A model generated the notes under the pieces. It was not told the DNA's origin, ran no database searches, and saw only the letters and a list, made by a program, of their open reading frames with translations. Shown in pieces: positions 13,318 through 20,331 of a DNA stretch of 23,435 bases. Within the stretch, counting starts at the first letter, position 1. Every line of letters starts with the position of its first letter. The position numbers were made by a program, and so were the translations under genes. The stretch is from Ktedonobacterales bacterium (lineage in GTDB: Bacteria > Chloroflexota > Ktedonobacteria > Ktedonobacterales > JADMIN01). Location: NCBI GenBank assembly GCA_025450405.1, contig JANWHL010000126.1, forward strand, positions 1-23,435. Reading direction: 5' to 3'.

Positions 13318-14577
13318 ATGATGCGGGCGGGGCGCGAGCGGGAACGTGATGTCGCGGTGCGCGCGCCTTCCCGCCGAGGCGCCGCGCCACACCTCACCCT
13401 GGCGCTCGCCTGCGCGCTGGCCACGCTGCTCGCGGGGTGCGCGCTCCCCTGGGCGCCCCAGCCCGACCAAATCCTGACCATCGCCACCCTGCTGCCCGAA
13501 AGCGGGGCCGACGCTATCATCGGCCAGGCGATGGTAAATGCCGTAGATCTGGCCGTGACCCAGCATGCCACGAGCGCCAAGGGCTACCGGCTGGCCGTCG
13601 TCCACGTGGACGAGGAGGGCGGCTCGCCGGCCGCGACGCTGCGGAGCCTGACGGCCGATCAGCAGGTGCTGGGCGTCGTCGGCCCCTTCGATGGCCAGAC
13701 CGCGAGCGCGGCGACTTCCGCCCTGGCGCCACAGCATCTGGTCGCGATCAGCCCGAGCGAGACCCTCGCGGCCGCGGCCCAAAGCGTCCCGGCGCCGCCC
13801 GGAGGCACCACGCCGCTCTCGCTGCTGCCACCAGCCCCAGCAGCCGGGCAGACCGCGGCCGACCTGGCCGTCGCCGCATCGTCCGCGCACGGCTTCGCGG
13901 CGCACACGGTCTATGTCGTGGACGACGGCACGCCCTATGGGCAGGCGGCGGTGACGGCGTTCGAGCGCGAGCTGAAGGCGAAGCACGGTGGCGTTGCCGG
14001 CCACAGCGCGATCGCCACGGGCGATCTGGTGAGCACGCAAACAGCGGTGTCGGCAATCGTCGCGGCGGCGCCGGACCTGGTGTTCTTCGCCGGCGGGACC
14101 GCCGCCGGCGCCGAGATGCGCGCGACGCTGACGCTCAGCGGCGTGCCAGCACTCCCCATGCTCGAGGTCGGCTCGATGGCCAATAACCCCGGCTGGGTCG
14201 CCGCCGTGGGCGATCCGCTGGCGACCGGGAACGTCGCCGCGCTGCTGCCGGCCCCGAATCTCCTCTCGCTGCCCACGGCCAAGGACTTCGTCGCGGCCTA
14301 CCAGCAGGCATATCCCGGCGCGCAGATCCTGCCGCAGAGCGCCCTCGCCTACGACGCCGCCATGGACGAGATCACCGCCATCCAGTCGCTCCTTCAGGCG
14401 GGCAAGGTCCCCACGCGCGCCGCCGTGCTGGCGCTGGTGGCGTCCGCGCACTACACCGGGGTGACCGGGACCATCACCTTCGATCAGGCGGGCTCATCGG
14501 CGGCCTCTCCCGGCTTCAGCCTCTACACCTGCGGAACCAAGGGCGCGTGGACGTTCGTCGCGACGTTGGGGGCGTAG
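13318..14577 (+). CDS. Branched-chain-amino-acid-type (LivJ-like) substrate-binding lipoprotein
   Basis: A 419-residue exported protein: Arg-rich start, hydrophobic segment and lipobox LLAGC (Cys41). The mature part is a type-1 periplasmic binding fold. The first strand is ILTIATLLPESGADAIIGQA (52-71), with the family's LP-SG and G-A ligand-pocket residues. The hinge VLGVVGPFDGQTASAATSAL and the second lobe strand HTVYVVDDGTPYGQAAVTAF carry the usual D-YG pattern, and residues near ALAYDAAMDEI match the family's A-YDA-----A helix. Such proteins capture amino acids, amides or related ligands for a Liv-type ABC importer, or serve as sensors. No permease or ATPase of that type is in the window, so it is an orphan here. 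The start is one of two adjacent ATGs (13318/13321) preceded by GGGGG. It follows the preceding gene by 52 bp and may share its promoter at 12124. Confidence 0.8.
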   Translation: MMRAGRERERDVAVRAPSRRGAAPHLTLALACALATLLAGCALPWAPQPDQILTIATLLPESGADAIIGQAMVNAVDLAVTQHATSAKGYRLAVVHVDEEGGSPAATLRSLTADQQVLGVVGPFDGQTASAATSALAPQHLVAISPSETLAAAAQSVPAPPGGTTPLSLLPPAPAAGQTAADLAVAASSAHGFAAHTVYVVDDGTPYGQAAVTAFERELKAKHGGVAGHSAIATGDLVSTQTAVSAIVAAAPDLVFFAGGTAAGAEMRATLTLSGVPALPMLEVGSMANNPGWVAAVGDPLATGNVAALLPAPNLLSLPTAKDFVAAYQQAYPGAQILPQSALAYDAAMDEITAIQSLLQAGKVPTRAAVLALVASAHYTGVTGTITFDQAGSSAASPGFSLYTCGTKGAWTFVATLGA

Positions 14578-14595
14578 GCTCGGCGCGTACGTGCC

Positions 14596-14624
14596 TTGCG
14601 GATGGCAGCGGCGCATGTTATACT
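14596..14624 (+). promoter_or_regulatory. Sigma70-like promoter, TTGCGG-N17-TATACT with extended -10
   Basis: TTGCGG (14596-14601), a 17-bp spacer and TATACT (14619-14624), with TG at 14616-14617 forming an extended -10. This is the best promoter in the window. A transcript would start near 14631, run through a small GGGGA-N5-TCCCC hairpin (14637-14651) and reach an AGGAGG ribosome site at 14661. Confidence 0.65.
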
Positions 14625-14673
14625 CCGCTTGATCTGGGGGAGCCCTTCCCCACTTTCGCTAGGAGGCGCACCC

Positions 14674-14769
14674 ATGTCAGCGTTCACCCTCGACCACGGC
14701 CGGCTCACGGGCACTTCGCTCCAGAGTGCGGCGTTGGTCCGCTCAGTGCGCTCCGTCTCGTTCTCCTGA
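14674..14769 (+). CDS. 31-residue small protein or peptide
   Basis: ATG 14674 is preceded by a perfect AGGAGG with a 7-base gap and lies 43 bases downstream of the expected transcript start, so expression signals are strong. The peptide begins MSAFTLDHGRLTGTSLQSAA (1-20) and ends in a Ser/Val/Arg-rich tail (VRSVRSVSFS). It has no signal peptide and no known motif that I can name. Its TGA overlaps a following ATG (TGATG) that opens a 9-codon frame (MRIDRWPLL, 14769-14798), possibly by translational coupling. It could be a secreted-peptide precursor, a leader peptide of the downstream exporter operon some 700 bp away, or a small functional protein. Nothing decides between them. Confidence 0.45.
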   Translation: MSAFTLDHGRLTGTSLQSAALVRSVRSVSFS

Positions 14770-14918
14770 TGCGAATCGATCGGTGGCCTTTGCTCTAGCG
14801 GCCCGTCCACGCCACGTTCGCCGACACACTCGGCGTTCGTATCCGCGCGGACCTGACCGTACCTATCCGCCCGAGTGAACGCGGGCGTGATGGGGCCCTC
14901 TCCCCCCAACCCCCCTCC

Positions 14919-14938
14919 GGGCGCACAACCGTACGCCC
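14919..14938. repeat. GGGCG hairpin repeat, near-perfect copy
   Basis: GGGCGCAC-AACC-GTACGCCC, one arm mismatch, followed by CTACCG. It has the same loop (AACC) as the intact copy at 3731-3752. Confidence 0.55.
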
Positions 14939-14965
14939 CTACCGCGATGGCGAGGGGGAGTCGGA

Positions 14966-14985
14966 GGGCGTACGACCGTACGCCC
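14966..14985. repeat. GGGCG hairpin repeat, perfect copy
   Basis: GGGCGTAC-GACC-GTACGCCC is a perfect 8-bp stem with a 4-base loop, 27 bp after the copy at 14919. Each of the two is followed within about 15 bases by a GGCGAGGGG string, so the pair looks like a tandem duplication of a unit of about 47 bp. Confidence 0.6.
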
Positions 14986-15074
14986 CCGTGGCGAGGGGAA
15001 GGTGAAGGGCGCAAGCCTGCGCTGCCCACGTGAGTGGTCCGAGCGAGCCGACGATGTCGATCGATCGCCGAGAT

Positions 15075-15100
15075 GGCCGCGGGCGCACTCGTCCGCGGCC
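15075..15100. repeat. Inverted repeat, 8-bp stem
   Basis: GGCCGCGG (15075-15082) and CCGCGGCC (15093-15100) enclose a 10-base loop GCGCACTCGT. One of several strong secondary-structure elements upstream of the exporter operon. Confidence 0.5.
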
Positions 15101-15168
15101 GCGCTGTCTCTCCGTACCCCACCGCGCGACACGAGGCACGATGTGACCGCGCGACTTGGGTCCCCCGC

Positions 15169-15194
15169 CGGCCACGGCACGCGTGCCGTGGCCG
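15169..15194. repeat. Perfect 26-bp palindrome
   Basis: CGGCCACGGCACG (15169-15181) is followed directly by its reverse complement CGTGCCGTGGCCG (15182-15194). It is the longest perfect palindrome I noticed in the window, lying 239 bp before the 28-codon ORF. A dimeric-regulator operator or a very stable RNA hairpin would both fit. Confidence 0.6.
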
Positions 15195-15217
15195 CGACGC
15201 GTCCGTTTGCCGGCTGT

Positions 15218-15229
15218 GGGGCATGCCCC
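15218..15229. repeat. Perfect 12-bp palindrome
   Basis: GGGGCATGCCCC, 23 bp after the 26-bp palindrome. Confidence 0.4.
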
Positions 15230-15279
15230 GCGGCCGTTTCGTCGTGCGCGGAATCCTGGTGAGCGCGACCGTTTCCGTG

Positions 15280-15305
15280 GCAGCGTGCCGCGGCAGCGTG
15301 CCGCG
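15280..15305. repeat. 13-bp perfect tandem duplication
   Basis: GCAGCGTGCCGCG occurs twice in direct succession (15280-15292 and 15293-15305). Each unit also contains GC-rich self-complementary ends. Confidence 0.5.
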
Positions 15306-15407
15306 GCGAACCGGCGGCATCCGGGGTGGCTGGACGGCCTGGGCGAGACGGCCCGGCCGATAGGGGCGGCGGCAACATGATTGCCCCTGAACGAGAGGAA
15401 TGCACCG

Positions 15408-15494
15408 ATGCTGACCAACATCCCCACGCACACGATCCACAGCATTGACGACCTATCCATCGAGATACCCACAAGGAGACACTCCGCGTGTTGA
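15408..15494 (+). CDS. 28-residue ORF overlapping the exporter start
   Basis: ATG 15408 follows GAGAGGAA by 8 bases. The peptide begins MLTNIPTHTIHSIDDLSIEI (1-20), followed by a basic segment and a terminal Cys (PTRRHSAC). Its TGA (15492-15494) lies beyond the GTG start of the ABC exporter at 15488, a 7-base overlap typical of translational coupling, and the exporter's own ribosome site (AAGGAG) lies inside this ORF. That arrangement, repeated at the next two gene junctions, is the main reason to believe it. The hydrophobic-acidic DDLSIEI followed by a short basic Cys-ending tail resembles a leader-core layout of small exported peptides, but no modifying enzyme is identified. It may equally be a regulatory leader peptide. 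A different-frame 23-codon ORF (15377-15448) competes in the same stretch. Confidence 0.45.
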   Translation: MLTNIPTHTIHSIDDLSIEIPTRRHSAC

Positions 15495-17371
15495 CCTCCC
15501 TCGGCGTGCCCCTCAGGTTGCTCGCAAGATATCTGCGCCCACTGCGGGGGCGCGTGGCCCTCCTGGGCATGTTGTTGCTGGGCAGCATCGCGCTGCAGCT
15601 GGTGAATCCCCAGGTGGTCGGCTATTTCCTCGATACCGTGCAGTCGGGTGGGCCAGAAAGCCTCCTGCTCGGCGCGGCGGTGGTGTTCTGCGCCCTCGCC
15701 GTCACGCAGAAGGGCATCGCGTATGCCGCGTTCCGCGTGAGCCAGCATGTGGGCTGGACGGCTACCAACGCCCTGCGCGCCGACCTTACGCGCCACTGCC
15801 TGCGCCTGGATCTGCCGTTCCACAAGCGGCACACGCCGGGCGCGCTGATCGAGCGCGTGGATGGCGATGTGAGTACCCTGGAGAACTTTCTGTCGAGCTT
15901 CGCGGTGGAGACGCTGGGCAACGCGCTGCTGGTGCTCGGCGTGCTCGCCGTGCTGTTCCACATCGACGTGCGCGCCGGGCTGGGCATGACCGCCTACGCC
16001 CTGCTGACCTTCCTCGCCCTGGGCGCGCTCCAGCGGGTCGCGGTGGGGCGCTGGGCGGCCTCGCGCCAGGCCAGCGCCGACGGCTATGGCTTCATCGAGG
16101 AGCGCATCGCCGGCACCGAGGACATCCGCCCCAATGGCGGCGAGCCCTATGTCATGCGCCAGCTCTATGGCCTGATGCGCGCGCTCATGGAGCGGCTCCG
16201 CACCGCGCGCGTGGTCAGCAATCTGACCTTCATCACCACAAACTTCCTCGGCGCCGTGGGCTATGCCGTCGGGCTGGCGATCGGCGCGTTTCTCTACCTG
16301 CACGGCCAGATCAGCCTGGGCACCGCCTATCTGATCGTCTTCTACATCGGTATGGTCGCCGTCCCGCTGGATACCATCCGCGAGCAGGTGCAGGATTTCC
16401 AACAGGCGGCGGCGAGCGTGGGGCGGGTGGGCGCGCTTCTGCGCCTGACCCCCACGGTTTCCGACGTCCCTGGCATGAATGAGGGCGGCGGCATGACCGC
16501 CGGTGTGCTCGACACTGGCCCCCTCGCGGTCGAGCTGCGGGACGTGAGCTTCAGCTACGACGACGCGGCCGGCGCGCTGGATCTTCCAGGCGACGCCGCG
16601 GACGGTCCAGAGTCCAACGCGGGAGATGCCGCGGCCGCCGGCGGGAATGCCGACGCGCGGTCGGACGCGCGCACGAGCGAGAGCGTCCTGAGCGCGATTT
16701 CGCTGCGCCTGGAGCCGGGGCAGGTGTTGGGTCTGCTCGGGCGCACCGGCAGCGGCAAGTCTACCCTCTCGCGGCTGCTCTTCCGCCTCTACGATCCTAC
16801 CACCGGCGCCATCACGCTCGGCGGGGCCGACCTGCGCGCCATCCCGCTCCGCGAGCTGCGCCGCTGTGTCGGCATGGTGACGCAGGACGTGCAGCTCTTC
16901 CAGGCGAGCGTCCGCGACAACCTGACCTTCTTCGACCACACGGTCCTCGACACGCGCATCCGTGCCGTCCTCGACGACCTGGGGTTGGGGGAGTGGCTGG
17001 ACGGCCTGCCGGCGGGGCTGGACACGCCGCTCGGGCCGGGCGGGCAGGGTCTTTCCGCCGGAGAGGCCCAGCTCCTGGCCTTCGCGCGCGTGTTCCTGCG
17101 CGATCCTGGCCTGGTCGTGCTCGACGAGGCGTCCTCGCGCCTCGACTCCGCCACCGAGCGGCTGCTGGAGCGCGCCGTGGACCGTTTGCTGGCGAACCGC
17201 ACGGCGGTCGTCATTGCGCACCGGCTGCGCACCGTCCAGCGCGCCGACGCCATCGCCATCCTGGAGGACGGGCGTCTGGTGGAGCACGGCCCACGCCGCG
17301 CCCTGGCCGCCGATCCCGATTCACGCTTCGCGCACCTGCTGCGCACCGGGCTCGAGGAGACACTCGTATGA
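15488..17371 (+). CDS. ABC exporter half-transporter 1 (permease-ATPase)
   Basis: A 627-residue fusion of a six-helix type-IV exporter membrane domain (about 1-315, with EERIAGTEDIRPNGGE at 204-219 as a coupling-helix region) and an ATPase. The ATPase shows Walker A GRTGSGKST (418-426), Q-loop VTQD (Gln466), signature LSAGE (522-526, canonical LSGGQ), Walker B LVVLDEASS with a canonical catalytic Glu547, and H-loop IAHR (His578). An unusual Asp/Ala/Gly-rich insert (about 358-398) sits between the first ATPase strand and the next strand. The non-canonical signature paired with an intact Glu, opposite a partner with the reverse pattern, fits a heterodimeric exporter. The start is GTG 15488 after AAGGAG; the following TTG is a second possibility. 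The stop overlaps the next ATG by ATGA. The substrate could be a peptide, lipid or drug. Confidence 0.9.
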   Translation: MLTSLGVPLRLLARYLRPLRGRVALLGMLLLGSIALQLVNPQVVGYFLDTVQSGGPESLLLGAAVVFCALAVTQKGIAYAAFRVSQHVGWTATNALRADLTRHCLRLDLPFHKRHTPGALIERVDGDVSTLENFLSSFAVETLGNALLVLGVLAVLFHIDVRAGLGMTAYALLTFLALGALQRVAVGRWAASRQASADGYGFIEERIAGTEDIRPNGGEPYVMRQLYGLMRALMERLRTARVVSNLTFITTNFLGAVGYAVGLAIGAFLYLHGQISLGTAYLIVFYIGMVAVPLDTIREQVQDFQQAAASVGRVGALLRLTPTVSDVPGMNEGGGMTAGVLDTGPLAVELRDVSFSYDDAAGALDLPGDAADGPESNAGDAAAAGGNADARSDARTSESVLSAISLRLEPGQVLGLLGRTGSGKSTLSRLLFRLYDPTTGAITLGGADLRAIPLRELRRCVGMVTQDVQLFQASVRDNLTFFDHTVLDTRIRAVLDDLGLGEWLDGLPAGLDTPLGPGGQGLSAGEAQLLAFARVFLRDPGLVVLDEASSRLDSATERLLERAVDRLLANRTAVVIAHRLRTVQRADAIAILEDGRLVEHGPRRALAADPDSRFAHLLRTGLEETLV

Positions 17372-19299
17372 CTGAGCTCACGACCACCGCCGGCCCGACC
17401 GGCACATCTGGCGTCGTCGCCCCGCCGGGCCCCGCGCCCGCCGCGACCGAAGCATCCGCTGGCTCGGGCGTGGCGGCCGCCCACATGGCCACCTGGCCCT
17501 TCATGTGGCGGCTCGTCCGCTCCAGCCCGTGGTTCTTCGCCGTCTACGCCGTCTTCAATGTCACGTTCTATGGCGCGCGGGTGCTGCCGGGATTGATCGA
17601 GAAGGCGGTCTTCGACACGCTCACCCACGCGGCACCCGCGTCGGTGGGCATCTGGGCGCTCATCGCGCTGTACGTGTCCGTGGAGCTAGCGCGGCTGGCC
17701 ACTTCCTCGGGCATGGTCTGGGGCGAGGTGACCTACCAGTACACGGTGGGCGCGCTGCTGCGCCACAACTTGCTGGCGAGCATCCTCCGTCGCCCGGCCG
17801 CGCTGCCGCTGGCGGTTTCCAGTGGCGACGCGCTCAGCCGCTTCCGCGGCGACGTGGGTGAGACGTCGGACTTCCCAATGTGGCTCCCCGATACGGGCGC
17901 CAAGCTGCTGGCGGCGCTGGCGGCCATCGCCATCATGGCGCGCATCAACCTGCCGATCACGCTGGTGATCTTCGTGCCGCTGTCCGGCACCGTGGTGCTC
18001 GCGCGTGTGCTGTGGGGCCGCTTCCTCCGCTACGCGCGCGCCGGCCGCGAGGCCGAGAGCGCCGTCACCGGATTCTTGGGCGAGATCTTTGGCGCCGTGC
18101 AGGCCGTCAAAGTGGCCCACGCCGAGGAGACGGTGGTCGAGCACCTACGCACGCTCGGCGCCACGCGGCAGCGGGCCGAGGTGCGCAAGGCGGCGTTCTA
18201 CCAGCTGGTCCAGACCATCGCGGATACGGGGACAATGCTGGGCATTGGGGTGGTGCTCCTGCTCGCGGGCCGTGCCATGGCCGCGCACACCTTCACCGTC
18301 GGCGACTTCGCGCTGTTCGTCTACTACCTCTGGTTCACGACGGAGGTGCCTGCCAACCTCGGCATGTTCATGGGCGATTTCAAGACCCAGGAGGTCTCGA
18401 TCCGCCGGATGGAGGAGCTGATCCGGCCGGAGCCGCCAGTGGCCCTGGTGCGGCCCGACCCCGACCTGGCTCACGGCCGCTCGCCGGCCGTGCCCTACGT
18501 CGCGAAGGGGCCCGCGGACCGGCTCCAGCGGCTGGAGGTGGCCGGGCTGACCTATCGCCATCCGGGGACGGGCGGCGGCGTCACGGACATCGCGGTGGAC
18601 CTCCCGGCGGGGAGCCTCACCGTCGTCACCGGGCGCGTCGGCGCCGGCAAAACCACCTTGCTCCGCGCGCTGCTGGGGCTGCTCCCGGCGGATGGCGGCA
18701 CGGTCCGGTGGAACGGCGAGGCGGTGGCGGACCCGGCGGTCTTCTTCCGGCCGCCCCGGAGCGCGTACGTGCCGCAGGTGCCCCGGCTCTTCAGCGAAAG
18801 CCTGCGCGCGAACATCCTCATGGGACTCCCCGAGGACCGTGTGGACCTGGCTGAGGCGGTGCGCCTCGGTGTGCTGGAGCGTGACGTGGCCGCGCTGGAG
18901 CGCGGGCTGGATACCCAGGTCGGCCCCCGGGGTGTACGCCTCTCGGGCGGCCAGGTCCAGCGAGCCGCCGCGGCCCGGGCGCTCGCGCGCGATCCCGAGC
19001 TGCTGGTCTGCGACGACCTCTCCAGCGCGCTGGATGTGGAGACGGAGCAGGTGCTCTGGGACCAGCTCCTGGCCCGCCGCGAGCGCGCGGGTGGGACCTA
19101 CCTGGTGGTGTCGCATCGCCGCGCCGTGCTCGCTCGCGCCGACCAGGTGGTCGTGCTGGCGGGAGGGCGCGTGGCGGCCGCGGGCCCGCTGGCGGCCCTG
19201 CTGAAGACGAGCGAGGAGATGCGCCATCTCTGGGAGGGTGAAACGAGGACGACCCCGGCGGCCACGCCGGCCCTGGGCGCCGAGGAAAGGACGCGATGA
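17368..19299 (+). CDS. ABC exporter half-transporter 2 (permease-ATPase)
   Basis: A 643-residue partner of the preceding gene. A Thr/Pro/Ala-rich cytosolic tail (1-38) precedes the membrane domain (about 45-345). The ATPase has Walker A GRVGAGKTT (422-430), Q-loop YVPQ (Gln470), canonical signature LSGGQ (525-529), Walker B ELLVCDDLSS in which the catalytic Glu is Asp550, and H-loop SHRR (His583). The CDDLSSALDVETE block is characteristic of one bacterial exporter subfamily. With the first half carrying LSAGE, the composite site made from this Walker B and that signature is expected to be the degenerate, slow-hydrolysing site, as in heterodimeric exporters of the TM287/288 type. ATG 17368 overlaps the previous stop in ATGA, and its own stop overlaps the RIO kinase ATG in the same way, so the three are one translationally coupled operon. 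Confidence 0.9.
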   Translation: MTELTTTAGPTGTSGVVAPPGPAPAATEASAGSGVAAAHMATWPFMWRLVRSSPWFFAVYAVFNVTFYGARVLPGLIEKAVFDTLTHAAPASVGIWALIALYVSVELARLATSSGMVWGEVTYQYTVGALLRHNLLASILRRPAALPLAVSSGDALSRFRGDVGETSDFPMWLPDTGAKLLAALAAIAIMARINLPITLVIFVPLSGTVVLARVLWGRFLRYARAGREAESAVTGFLGEIFGAVQAVKVAHAEETVVEHLRTLGATRQRAEVRKAAFYQLVQTIADTGTMLGIGVVLLLAGRAMAAHTFTVGDFALFVYYLWFTTEVPANLGMFMGDFKTQEVSIRRMEELIRPEPPVALVRPDPDLAHGRSPAVPYVAKGPADRLQRLEVAGLTYRHPGTGGGVTDIAVDLPAGSLTVVTGRVGAGKTTLLRALLGLLPADGGTVRWNGEAVADPAVFFRPPRSAYVPQVPRLFSESLRANILMGLPEDRVDLAEAVRLGVLERDVAALERGLDTQVGPRGVRLSGGQVQRAAAARALARDPELLVCDDLSSALDVETEQVLWDQLLARRERAGGTYLVVSHRRAVLARADQVVVLAGGRVAAAGPLAALLKTSEEMRHLWEGETRTTPAATPALGAEERTR

Positions 19300-20288
19300 G
19301 CATGCTGACCGATGACGAGCGCGCGCGGCGCGACGACATGGCGGCCTCTGAGAGCGCCGGAATTAGCGCGGGCGACCAGGGCGTCGCGACCCTTCTGGCG
19401 GCCGGGCGCGGCACGCATGGCAAGACGAGCTACGAGAGCAACGCCGACGTCCAGCGCTGGCTCCAGGAACAGGCGCTGGAGGAGGGCGGGACCCGTGGCG
19501 CCTTCACGCCGACCTTCCTGGCCCACCAGCGCGACCGCCTCTGGGTGCTCTCGTCGCTGCGGCACTTCTATGAGGAGCGCCTGATCGCTGACGTGCTCGC
19601 GGTAGCGAAGAGTGGGAAGGAGGCGAATGTCTATTGCTGCGCGGCCGACCCGGCGACTGGCGCCGAGTTCCTGGCGGCCAAGGTCTACCGCCCGCGGATG
19701 TTCCGCAACCTGAAGAACGATGCCGTCTACCGGCGCGGGCGGGCGCAACTGGACGAGCGCGGCCGCGAAGTGCGCGGGCCGCGCGTCTGGCGTGGGGCCA
19801 ACCGCGACACCGAGCGAGGGCGGGCGGCGCAGGTCGCGTCGTGGATCCAGTATGAGTTCCAGACGCTGCGGCTCCTCTATGAGGCCGGAGCGGACGTGCC
19901 CGGGCCGATCGCCCAGATCGGCAACGCCGAGCTGATGGAGTTCGTCGGCACAGGCACCGAGGCGGCGCCGGCGCTGCGCGAGGTGACGCTTGATCGTGAG
20001 GAGGCGCGCGGCGTCTTCGACCGCATCCTGCGCAACGTGGAGCTGGCGCTGGCGTGCGACCGCGTCCACGGCGACCTCTCGGCCTACAACGTCCTCTACC
20101 ACGCGGGGGCGCCGGTGATCATCGACTTCGCCCAGGCGGTGGACCCGCGCTACAGCCCCGAGGCCGGCGATCTCCTCGCCCGCGATGTCGAGCGCATCTG
20201 CCGCCATTTCGCCCGCTACGGCGTGGAGGCCGACGCCGCGGCGCTGGCGGCGGACCTGTGGGAGCGCTATCTTCGTGGGGAGGTATAA
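19296..20288 (+). CDS. RIO-type serine/threonine protein kinase
   Basis: A 330-residue atypical kinase. After an N-terminal extension and helix (about 1-95) come the ATP loop VAKSGKEANVYCC (103-115, RIO-type flexible loop instead of a Gly-rich loop), AAKVYRPRMFRN (127-138, Lys129 for ATP), Glu187 region YEFQTLRLL, the catalytic loop VHGDLSAYNVLYH (257-269) and IIDFAQAVD (275-283, metal-binding Asp277). These are the signature motifs of the RIO1 family. RIO1 proteins mature ribosomal small subunits in archaea and eukaryotes; bacterial members are little understood. Residues 141-175 form a charged insertion ahead of Glu187. It is the last translationally coupled member of the ABC exporter operon (ATGA overlap). 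It could phosphorylate a substrate or regulate the exporter; this is inference. All catalytic motifs are intact. Confidence 0.88.
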   Translation: MSMLTDDERARRDDMAASESAGISAGDQGVATLLAAGRGTHGKTSYESNADVQRWLQEQALEEGGTRGAFTPTFLAHQRDRLWVLSSLRHFYEERLIADVLAVAKSGKEANVYCCAADPATGAEFLAAKVYRPRMFRNLKNDAVYRRGRAQLDERGREVRGPRVWRGANRDTERGRAAQVASWIQYEFQTLRLLYEAGADVPGPIAQIGNAELMEFVGTGTEAAPALREVTLDREEARGVFDRILRNVELALACDRVHGDLSAYNVLYHAGAPVIIDFAQAVDPRYSPEAGDLLARDVERICRHFARYGVEADAAALAADLWERYLRGEV

Positions 20289-20331
20289 CTCAGTTGTCGA
20301 GCGGATGGGAACTGGTAGGAGGCATAGGACG

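Larger units (their letters stand above)
14799..15407. other. Palindrome-rich noncoding region upstream of ABC exporter operon, 609 bp
   Basis: No frame on either strand looks like a real protein here; the long antisense frame is a shadow of the exporter gene. The region contains two GGGCG hairpin repeats (14919, 14966), an 8-bp-stem hairpin (15075), a perfect 26-bp palindrome (15169), a 12-bp palindrome (15218) and a 13-bp tandem duplication (15280). It could be a structured untranslated leader of the operon beginning at 15408, or a cluster of repeats; no terminator-like T-run is present. Confidence 0.5.

Noticed and set aside
14919..14985. CRISPR-like pair of repeats
   Set aside because: Only two units about 47 bp apart, short hairpin core, no further units and no cas genes.
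15377..15448. 23-codon His-rich ORF starting at ATG 15377
   Set aside because: Its ribosome site is poor and it overlaps, in another frame, the better-supported 28-codon ORF that is coupled to the exporter start.
14939..17287. Very long minus-strand open frame (over 700 codons)
   Set aside because: It is the antisense shadow of the ABC exporter gene; its sequence is Arg/Gln/His-rich with no domain, as expected for GC-rich complementary frames.
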